Shown here piece after piece: positions 1-5,392 of a DNA stretch of 7,017 bases; position 1 is the stretch's first letter; every line of letters begins with the position of its first letter. The notes under the pieces were generated by a model. That model saw only the letters and a list, made by a program, of their open reading frames with translations. It did no database searches and was not told the origin of the DNA. The DNA is from Pseudomonadota bacterium. Its GTDB lineage: Bacteria > Pseudomonadota > Alphaproteobacteria > Rickettsiales > SXRF01. Location: positions 1 through 7,017 of the forward strand of contig JAGWLJ010000074.1 of assembly GCA_028873275.1 (NCBI GenBank), given 5' to 3'. Position numbers and translations under genes: made by a program.

Positions 1-1
1 C

Positions 2-598
2 ACCAGCATCGATGCCGCTTTCACGGCGCTGCAGCAGAAATGGGGCGAGATCGATTTTCTCGTTCATGCCATCGCTTTTTCCGACAAGAACGAGCTCAAG
101 GGCCGCTATGTCGACACCAGCCTCGATAATTTCCTGCTGACGATGAATGTCTCCTGCTACTCCTTCACGGCGCTGGCACGCCGCGCTGCTGCATTAATGC
201 CGCGTGGCGGCAGCCTGCTGACATTGTCTTACCTGGGGGCTGAGCGCGTGGTGCCGCATTATAACGTCATGGGCGTGGCCAAGGCGGCGCTGGAAACCAG
301 CGTGCGCTATCTCGCCGCCGATCTCGGCGGCCAAAAGATACGCGTTAATGCCATCTCGGCCGGGCCGGTCAAGACGCTGGCCGCCTCCGGCATCGGCGAT
401 TTCCGTTATATTCTTAAATGGAATGAGTTGAATTCCCCGCTGCAGCGCAACACGACCATTGAGGATGTCGGTGGCGCCGGGCTTTACCTCCTGTCCGACC
501 TCGGCCAGGGCACGACCGGCGAGGTGCTGCACGTCGATTCCGGTTACCACGTGGTGGGCATGAAACGCGTCGACGCGCCGGATATCGCGACGGTTTAG
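2..598 (+). CDS. fabI: Enoyl-[acyl-carrier-protein] reductase (NADH), C-terminal part; 5' end outside window
   Basis: FabI performs the last step of each fatty acid elongation cycle in the cytoplasm, reducing trans-2-enoyl-ACP with NADH. The reading frame is open from the left edge, so the gene is partial. 198 residues are visible of a family usually about 260-275 long; the missing part holds the N-terminal NAD-binding glycine motif. The segment HAIAFSDKNELKGRY is typical of FabI. The catalytic pattern is intact: the first Tyr in SYLGAE (fragment residue 77), the second Tyr ten residues later (87) in HYNVMGVAK, and Lys seven further on (94), matching the family's Y-x6-Y/K spacing (E. coli Tyr146, Tyr156, Lys163). 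The substrate-loop region AISAGPVKTLAASGIGDF and the tail VLHVDSGYHVVGM also fit. The TAG stop is 2 nt before the next gene, so the two are probably co-transcribed. The assignment is very secure; only the start is unseen. Confidence 0.97.
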   Translation, partial: TSIDAAFTALQQKWGEIDFLVHAIAFSDKNELKGRYVDTSLDNFLLTMNVSCYSFTALARRAAALMPRGGSLLTLSYLGAERVVPHYNVMGVAKAALETSVRYLAADLGGQKIRVNAISAGPVKTLAASGIGDFRYILKWNELNSPLQRNTTIEDVGGAGLYLLSDLGQGTTGEVLHVDSGYHVVGMKRVDAPDIATV

Positions 599-603
599 CC
601 ATG
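585..603 (+). repeat. Left copy of a degenerate direct repeat (fabI 3' end / start of unknown gene)
   Basis: The end of fabI through the next start codon, TCGCGACGGTTTAGCCATG, resembles 1554-1574 (TCACGACGGTGTAAGCCAATG plus one final match). By eye there are 17 matches over 21 columns, with two substitutions and two single-A insertions. In both copies the frame reads x-T-V-stop followed by GCC and an ATG. It may be a duplicated junction flanking the AT-rich gene at 601-1509, or chance. No search was run. Confidence 0.4.
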
Positions 604-1509
604 AGCGAAGGTTCCGGGCAGACTGTCACTGGTGAAAATCCCGATCACTCGCACGAAATTAAGGCGTTTATCGAATCGCTTTGCCACCGGCACGGTTATA
701 CACTGATGCAATTAGTGGAAGAGACCGTAGAGTCAAAGGCGTCCACCTGGAAGATGGGATATTTTTCGCTGCCCTTAAAAAATCTTTTTACGGAACTCGA
801 AGTCGAACGTCATGCCAAGGAGGTGTTTGGTAAAAACGACATCGAATATGATAAAGGAAACAGGCTGCTGATTAAGTACGAGCATTATGCAGCATTCAGA
901 CAAGCTGTAGTAGATGCCGCTTTTGCCCCGCGGGAACCTGTCGCGCAGAAACGCCAGAATCTTCCGCCCCGGAAGGAAATAAATACTTCCTTATTCGCGA
1001 ATCTGGAAAAATTGCTCAGGAAAGGCAATGAAGGCAGAGATAATTTTTTACATGAATTGCGTGATCCTTTGGCCATCACGGATGTAACTGAAATAAGTGA
1101 GGATGTGTCCATCGGGGAAACCACGATAACGACGTATTCGGAACAGCATGATAATATGCGACCAGCCGATCCTCGCGCCGCTACGCCGCAATCCTACAGG
1201 GTAGAAGACTATATTGCTGATACGCTGAGTAAAATAACTACAGTCAGGCGCCTTCCGGGCAAGAATACGCCCAGGGCAGAACTGATGGATGCAGTGGATA
1301 TATTGCAGGGATTGCTGGCCGCCCACCGCGACCGATTAGAAGGTAAGGTAAATAGCGACAACGAATCAGTCCGACGGGAATTCACTCCACTGCAACCGGG
1401 ATTCGAATGGTTGAATAAAGTAATTGCGGCGCTGGATGGGCATAAACTGTTGGATGAGCTGTCAGCATTCAATGTCCAGTCACAGCAAGGTGATCGGTTG
1501 CATGGTTAA
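601..1509 (+). CDS. Hypothetical protein, 302 aa, family not recognised
   Basis: I do not recognise this protein. It is soluble-looking, with no signal peptide or membrane segment. Three parts can be seen: an N-terminal mixed alpha/beta region (about residues 15-110) ending in a strand-helix unit around IEYDKGNRLLIKYEHYAAF; a polar, low-complexity, probably disordered middle (about 140-200, rich in D, E, T, N); and a helical C-terminal part (about 200-295) including DAVDILQGLLAAHRDRLEG. There is a single cysteine (residue 28). The ATG is 2 nt after the fabI stop with no clear Shine-Dalgarno sequence, which suggests translational coupling. Base composition differs from fabI: my hand count of a 120-nt sample (961-1080) gives about 42% GC against about 61% in fabI (301-420). 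AT-rich codons such as ATA, AAT, TTA and AAA are common. That composition, plus its place between two conserved housekeeping genes, suggests acquisition by transfer. It is probably a real gene, given the long open frame coupled to fabI. Confidence 0.8.
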   Translation: MSEGSGQTVTGENPDHSHEIKAFIESLCHRHGYTLMQLVEETVESKASTWKMGYFSLPLKNLFTELEVERHAKEVFGKNDIEYDKGNRLLIKYEHYAAFRQAVVDAAFAPREPVAQKRQNLPPRKEINTSLFANLEKLLRKGNEGRDNFLHELRDPLAITDVTEISEDVSIGETTITTYSEQHDNMRPADPRAATPQSYRVEDYIADTLSKITTVRRLPGKNTPRAELMDAVDILQGLLAAHRDRLEGKVNSDNESVRREFTPLQPGFEWLNKVIAALDGHKLLDELSAFNVQSQQGDRLHG

Positions 1510-1567
1510 TAGCGTGTTTTTCCTGATTCCGCTGTCCAAGGCCGGTGTGCCGCTCACGACGGTGTAA
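1502..1567 (+). CDS. Possible 21-residue mini-ORF bridging the two unknown genes
   Basis: A short frame reads MVNSVFFLIPLSKAGVPLTTV and then TAA. Its ATG lies inside the last codons of the 302-residue gene (ATGGTTAA), and its stop is 4 nt before the ATG at 1572. A ribosome could therefore pass from one gene to the next through it. The first half is hydrophobic (VFFLIPL). It could be a coupling mini-cistron, a small membrane peptide, or a remnant of a gene end, since its last codons resemble the fabI C-terminus. There is no clear ribosome-binding site and I recognise no family. Low confidence that it is translated. Confidence 0.2.
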   Translation: MVNSVFFLIPLSKAGVPLTTV

Positions 1568-1574
1568 GCCAATG
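1554..1574 (+). repeat. Right copy of the degenerate direct repeat, before the second unknown gene
   Basis: This is the partner of 585-603. It ends at the ATG at 1572 and carries the in-frame codons for Leu-Thr-Thr-Val-stop where fabI has Ile-Ala-Thr-Val-stop. A further short match lies just upstream: GTGCCG at 1547-1552 against GCGCCG at 575-580, offset by three bases. It could be a relic of the original fabI 3' junction displaced by the insertion of the 601-1509 gene. Confidence 0.4.
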
Positions 1575-2276
1575 TCGGCGGAGGTCAAGCAACGCATCGA
1601 GCAGAGTTTTGGGGACATTGCAAAAATATTGAGGCATATCTTCCCCCCTGAAGCCCACCTATTCCCTGCGGAAGATTACAATGGCCTTTCAAAGCCGTCT
1701 CCCTACTCCATGGTGGTAATGGGAGCTTCTCCTGACGAAGCCATTGATGTATTGAAGAGGCTAACCGCCTATGTCGCTGGCAGGCCTTTGATGGAATCAG
1801 AAAACCGTTTCATAGACGATTCGCGCAGCGCAGAGGCGAGGGTGCCCCCTATCCTTTTTGATTACGACAGATTGGATCGCATCAGGGAATTTGCCGCGAT
1901 GAAGGACGCCTTGCCGGCACTGGAGCAGGAGGGAGCGCGTTTTTCTTCGAATCCCGACGAAGCGGCAATAGCCCTGGCCGCTGCGACGAAGGCGCCGTGG
2001 CACATGACTGTGGTTGAGCAGGGAGGGTTCCGGCAGCTTCGGCTGGAAACCGTGCATCCGGCGCGTCATCCCGCCGAGGCGAAACGGCTGCTCGAAGAGG
2101 CCCTGCACCTGCCCGGCCACAGGGTGTTTGCTGATAACAAAGGCCATATTTTCATTCCCGCCAGCAATATTACCGAAGCCCACCTTTCCTTTCTGGAAAG
2201 AGCATCTCAGAACCATGCGTTAATTAATGCCTTTACTCCTCAGCGAACCTTCGAAATGGGGGTTGGGATATATTAA
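1572..2276 (+). CDS. Hypothetical protein, about 234 aa, family not recognised
   Basis: I do not recognise this protein. I chose the ATG at 1572. An in-frame GTG at 1545 would add nine residues (VCRSRRCKP) but looks less like a natural N-terminus. From the ATG there is no cysteine, no signal peptide and no membrane segment, so it is probably cytosolic or exported by a route with no classical signal. The protein seems to contain two related alpha/beta units. The first, about residues 45-110, has a strand MVVMG, then PDEAIDVLKRL (helix), then PPILFDYDRLDRIREFAAM. The second, about 150-213, has a strand QLRLETV, then PAEAKRLLEEA (helix), then HIFIPASNITEAHLSFLERA. Composition is uneven: about 50% GC near the start (sample 1621-1740) and about 67% in the second half (1981-2100) by hand count. 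It is followed by the aroC leader region and could be co-transcribed with the preceding unknown gene. Confidence 0.75.
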   Translation: MSAEVKQRIEQSFGDIAKILRHIFPPEAHLFPAEDYNGLSKPSPYSMVVMGASPDEAIDVLKRLTAYVAGRPLMESENRFIDDSRSAEARVPPILFDYDRLDRIREFAAMKDALPALEQEGARFSSNPDEAAIALAAATKAPWHMTVVEQGGFRQLRLETVHPARHPAEAKRLLEEALHLPGHRVFADNKGHIFIPASNITEAHLSFLERASQNHALINAFTPQRTFEMGVGIY

Positions 2277-2278
2277 TC

Positions 2279-2300
2279 GGGCTGATTGTTGTTCCAGCCC
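2279..2300 (+). terminator. Hairpin just after the unknown gene; weak terminator or first leader stem
   Basis: GGGCTG (2279-2284) and CAGCCC (2295-2300) form a perfect 6-bp stem with a 10-nt loop. It begins 2 nt after the stop of the upstream gene and is followed by TTCATTCT rather than a true T-run. It may be a weak terminator for the upstream gene, or part of the aroC leader structure. Its loop (ATTGTTGT, 2285-2292) can pair with GCAGCAAT (2359-2366) in the downstream hairpin, counting two G-U pairs. Confidence 0.4.
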
Positions 2301-2312
2301 TTCATTCTGGAG

Positions 2313-2345
2313 ATGAGGTGGTATTTCTTGTGTTATCCTATCTAA
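2313..2345 (+). promoter_or_regulatory. Putative aromatic leader peptide upstream of aroC (M-R-W-Y-F-L-C-Y-P-I)
   Basis: The ten-codon frame ATG AGG TGG TAT TTC TTG TGT TAT CCT ATC is closed by TAA and then an in-frame TAG. Four of the nine codons after the start are for aromatic residues, including a Trp-Tyr-Phe run. It lies 50 nt upstream of aroC, whose product chorismate is the precursor of Trp, Tyr and Phe, and a hairpin with a T-rich tail follows within 15 nt. This is the layout of a ribosome-mediated attenuator, as known for trp and phe leader peptides. Weak points: GGAG at 2309-2312 abuts the ATG with no spacer, and the peptide is short. An in-frame TTG at 2286 or 2289 is an alternative start that would give a longer leader ending in the same residues. 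Confidence 0.5.
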
Positions 2346-2355
2346 TAGCTAAGAT

Positions 2356-2377
2356 GCCGCAGCAATTGCGGTTTTCT
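2356..2377 (+). terminator. aroC: Hairpin plus T-rich run before aroC: candidate intrinsic terminator/attenuator
   Basis: CCGCA (2357-2361) pairs with TGCGG (2367-2371). A G-U pair at each end can extend the stem to seven pairs around a CAA loop. TTTTCT (2372-2377) follows directly. The hairpin ends about 20 nt before the aroC ATG. In this position it can act as an attenuator controlled by the leader peptide at 2313-2345, or as a plain terminator of the upstream unknown genes. In the second case aroC would need a promoter that I cannot see. The stem is short and the T-run is interrupted by C, so termination would be partial at best. Confidence 0.45.
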
Positions 2378-2395
2378 GTCAGAAGTCAATAGCCC

Positions 2396-3466
2396 ATGTC
2401 CTTCAATACCTTTGGCCATATGTTCCGTTTCACCACCTGGGGCGAAAGCCACGGCGAGGCGATTGGCTGTGTGGTTGATGGCGTGCCGTCCCTGATTCAG
2501 CTGTCGGAAGCCGATATCCAGCCCTGGCTCGACAAGCGCCGGCCGGCGCAGTCGCGCTACACCACGCAGCGCAAGGAAAGCGACATGGTAAAAATTCTCT
2601 CCGGCGTGTTCGAGGGCAAAACCACTGGCGCGCCGGTCAGCCTGATTATTTACAATCAGGATCAGAAATCCAAGGATTATGAAACGATCAAAGACAAGTT
2701 CCGCCCGGGCCATGCCGACTACACTTATCACATGAAATACGGCATCCGCGATTATCGCGGCGGCGGACGTTCCTCGGCACGCGAGACGGCCATGCGCGTG
2801 GCGGCGGGAGCCATCGCCAGAAAGATTCTGGGAAAAAGCGTAATCATCCGCGGCGCCATGGTGGCGCTGGGCGATGACATGGTCGATCGCAAGCGCTGGG
2901 ACTGGAAGCAGATCAACAAAAATCCTTTCTGGTGTCCGGACGCGAAAGCGGCGGAGCGCTGGGCTGGCCGGCTGGATACGATTCGCAAGGACGGCTCTTC
3001 CATTGGGGCGGTGATCGAGGTGGTGGCGGAAGGCGTTCCGGCCGGATGGGGCTCGCCGATTTACAAAAAGCTGGATGCGGACATCGCAGCGGCCATGATG
3101 AGCATCAACGCCGTCAAGGGCATCGAGATCGGCGACGGCTTCGCGGCGGCGGCCCTGCGCGGCGAGACAAACGCCGACCGCATGCGCAAACAAAAGGGGA
3201 AAACCGTATTTCTTTCTAATCACGCCGGCGGCATACTGGGGGGCATTTCGAGCGGCCAGCCCATTGTGGTGCGTTTTGCCGTCAAGCCGACCAGTTCCAT
3301 CCTGACCGAGGTGGAGACCATCGACATGCATGGTAACGAGACCACCATCGCCACTAAAGGGCGGCACGATCCCTGCGTTGGCATTCGCGCCGTGCCGGTG
3401 GGCGAAGCGATGCTGGCCTGCGTGCTGGCCGACCATCTGCTGATGCACCGCGCCCAGAAAGGGTAG
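2396..3466 (+). CDS. aroC: Chorismate synthase
   Basis: AroC converts 5-enolpyruvylshikimate 3-phosphate to chorismate, the last shikimate-pathway step, using reduced FMN in the cytoplasm. The 356 residues are a normal length for the bacterial enzyme. The three family signatures are present: FTTWGESHGEAIGCVVDGVP near the N-terminus (catalytic His19), GGGRSSARETAMRVAAGAIA (about residues 122-141), and KGRHDPCVGIRAVPVGEAM near the C-terminus (Asp325). The second conserved histidine, His106 in RPGHADYTY, and the Arg-rich FMN/substrate segment DKRRPAQSRYTTQR (46-59) are intact. The start is fixed by an in-frame TAG at 2390-2392, 3 nt before the ATG. The Shine-Dalgarno is weak (AGAAG, about 10 nt upstream). 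A putative aromatic leader peptide and hairpin lie just upstream, and the AsmA gene follows after 3 nt, probably in the same transcript. The assignment is very secure. Confidence 0.97.
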   Translation: MSFNTFGHMFRFTTWGESHGEAIGCVVDGVPSLIQLSEADIQPWLDKRRPAQSRYTTQRKESDMVKILSGVFEGKTTGAPVSLIIYNQDQKSKDYETIKDKFRPGHADYTYHMKYGIRDYRGGGRSSARETAMRVAAGAIARKILGKSVIIRGAMVALGDDMVDRKRWDWKQINKNPFWCPDAKAAERWAGRLDTIRKDGSSIGAVIEVVAEGVPAGWGSPIYKKLDADIAAAMMSINAVKGIEIGDGFAAAALRGETNADRMRKQKGKTVFLSNHAGGILGGISSGQPIVVRFAVKPTSSILTEVETIDMHGNETTIATKGRHDPCVGIRAVPVGEAMLACVLADHLLMHRAQKG

Positions 3467-3469
3467 ACC

Positions 3470-5392
3470 ATGAAAAAATTCCTGATCGGCATCGTGATCG
3501 TGGTGGTGATCCTGCTCGCCGCCGCGCTGATTATTCCCGCCTTTATTCCGGCCGATACCTATAAGCGCCTGGCGATTGAAAAAGTGCAGGCGGCGACCGG
3601 CCGCACGCTGGCGGTGGGCGATTTTCATGTCCGGCTGTTTCCGGCGGTGGGCGTGACCATGGATAACGCCACCCTGTCCAACCCGCCGTCTTACGGCGAT
3701 GCCGCGCCGCTGCTGGCGGCCAAATCGTTGAAAGTCGATGTCGTGCTGCTGCCGCTGCTTTCCGGTAAAATCGAGGTGGGAGAGGTCATTCTCGACTCGC
3801 CGGATATTCACCTGCACGTCACGAAGGACGGCGTCAAAAACTGGCAGATGCCGCAGCAGCAGAAAGCTCCCGCTCCTGCCGCAGTTCAGGCGGAATCGCA
3901 TCAGGCCACGGTGCCAGTGCGGGATATTTCCTTAAGCGGTCTCAGCATCAGTAACGGCGCGATTGCTTATGATAACGATGCCGCCGGGCAGCACTGGCAG
4001 GCCAGGGCGCTCGATATCGATCTTGCCATGCACGGCATGCATTCACCGCTGTCTTTCGACGCCAAAGGCGAGTGGAACGGCAGGAAAATCGCTGCCAAAG
4101 GCAAGTTTTCCTCACTGGGCGACGTGATGGGGGGAGGGCGCGCCGAGGGCAGCGCCAGCATCAGCAGCGAGCTGCTGTCGGTCAGCACCGAGGGCGTCAT
4201 CGCGCAGGAAGCCTATTCCGGCAAGGCCGATATCAAATCTTCATCCCTGAAAGCGCTGCAGCAATGGCTCGATCCGGCGGCGAAGCCGGTGGATATGGCT
4301 TCCTCACTGGCGTTTCATGCCAGCGGCAACGTGCAATGCTCGGCCGATAGCTGTGCCTTCGACAAGGCCGATATTTCACTCGACAGCCTCAAGGCCACCG
4401 GCAGCTTGCGTGTCAGGAAAGGCACCGTGCCGGAGATTGGCGCCGACCTCGCCTTCGATACGCTCGATCTTAATCCTTTCCTGCCGCAGGCCCATGCCGA
4501 GGCGGCAGGCATTGTTTCCGATGCGCTGGCCGCCGAGCCGCGCTGGAGCGATAAGCCGATTGACCTGTCCGGGCTGAAAGCCATCGATGCGACGTTTCAC
4601 ATCACCGCCGGCAATCTGCTTTATCGCAAGCTGACCGCCGATAAGCTGAACCTGCAGGGGCAGCTGAAAAGCGGCGAGTTGCAGGCCAGCGCCAACGCCG
4701 GGCTCTACGACGGCACGGGGGATATGGCGCTGACGTTGAACGCCGCCGCCTCATCGCTGCAAAGCCGCGCGGCGCTCAAGGGGGTGCAGGCGGAGAAGCT
4801 GCTTGAGGCGCTGGCTGATTCCGACCGCATCAGCGGTGCCGCCGATCTACAGCTGAACGTACAGAGTCATGGCGGTAGCGAGCGCGAACTGGTCTCGGCG
4901 CTGGCTGGCACTGGGCAGCTTAAGCTCAATAACGGCGCCATCAAAGGCACCAATCTGCTGGCCATGGCACAGAACGTCGGCTCTGCCTTCGCGCAGGCGG
5001 GCAGCAGCTCGGAATCGACCCCCATCAACAACCTGTCCGGCAACTTCACCATTGCCGGTGGCGTGGTCAGCAATAAAGACCTGGTGATGGCGACGCCGTC
5101 GATGCGCCTGGCCGGGCAGGGGGATATCAGCCTTCCGACCTGGTCGATCAATTATCGCCTGACGCCGCAAGTGGCGGGCAGCAGGGAAGGGGTAGGAGTT
5201 CCGGTGATTGTCACCGGAAGCCTCGACCGCCCGCATTTCCAGCCCGATGTAAACGCCATCGCGCAGCAGGCGATCCAGAATCCAGACCAGTTCAAGCAGC
5301 AGCTGAAAAATACTCGCGAGAATTTCAAGGATCAGCTCAAGAATCCGCAGGATGCGGTCAAGAACCTGAAAGGACTGCTGAAGGGGTTTTAG
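3470..5392 (+). CDS. AsmA family protein (inner-membrane-anchored, periplasmic)
   Basis: AsmA-family proteins are anchored in the inner membrane by one N-terminal helix, with a large periplasmic beta-rich body. Family members are linked to outer-membrane biogenesis and lipid movement between membranes; the role of this member is inferred. The 640 residues start with MKK and a hydrophobic helix (about 4-30). The AsmA N-terminal module follows: TYKRLAIEKVQAATGRTLAVGDF, the VGVTMDNATLSNPPSYGDA segment, and GKIEVGEVILDSPDIHLH. A Gln/Ala/Pro-rich linker (about 124-140) comes next. A conserved C-terminal AsmA domain (about 475-600) contains GTGQLKLNNGAIKGTNLL, NLSGNFTIAGGVVSN and TGSLDRPHFQPD. The only cysteines, Cys290 and Cys295, are close together and would be periplasmic. 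The last 33 residues form three 11-residue units (FKQQLKNTREN, FKDQLKNPQDA, VKNLKGLLKGF), a basic amphipathic tail. The ATG is 3 nt after the aroC stop, with AAAGGG as a possible ribosome-binding site. The TAG overlaps the stop of the convergent gene. Confidence 0.9.
   Translation: MKKFLIGIVIVVVILLAAALIIPAFIPADTYKRLAIEKVQAATGRTLAVGDFHVRLFPAVGVTMDNATLSNPPSYGDAAPLLAAKSLKVDVVLLPLLSGKIEVGEVILDSPDIHLHVTKDGVKNWQMPQQQKAPAPAAVQAESHQATVPVRDISLSGLSISNGAIAYDNDAAGQHWQARALDIDLAMHGMHSPLSFDAKGEWNGRKIAAKGKFSSLGDVMGGGRAEGSASISSELLSVSTEGVIAQEAYSGKADIKSSSLKALQQWLDPAAKPVDMASSLAFHASGNVQCSADSCAFDKADISLDSLKATGSLRVRKGTVPEIGADLAFDTLDLNPFLPQAHAEAAGIVSDALAAEPRWSDKPIDLSGLKAIDATFHITAGNLLYRKLTADKLNLQGQLKSGELQASANAGLYDGTGDMALTLNAAASSLQSRAALKGVQAEKLLEALADSDRISGAADLQLNVQSHGGSERELVSALAGTGQLKLNNGAIKGTNLLAMAQNVGSAFAQAGSSSESTPINNLSGNFTIAGGVVSNKDLVMATPSMRLAGQGDISLPTWSINYRLTPQVAGSREGVGVPVIVTGSLDRPHFQPDVNAIAQQAIQNPDQFKQQLKNTRENFKDQLKNPQDAVKNLKGLLKGF

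Noticed and set aside
194..550. Minus-strand ORF opposite fabI
   Set aside because: It is wholly antisense to well-matched FabI coding sequence and has no family features of its own.
1545..1571. GTG start adding nine residues to the second unknown protein
   Set aside because: It would add VCRSRRCKP with only a poorly placed AAGG upstream. The ATG at 1572 gives a more natural start. Not fully excluded.
2354..2392. Second short ORF (MPQQLRFSVRSQ) between the leader peptide and aroC
   Set aside because: It overlaps the hairpin, has no ribosome-binding site and no telling codon content. Kept only as the source of the in-frame stop that fixes the aroC start.
2342..3901. Open reading frame of 519 codons on the minus strand
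   Set aside because: It lies antisense to aroC and the start of the AsmA gene, is extreme in His, Arg and Gly, and resembles no protein. It is a shadow of GC-biased codon positions in secure genes.
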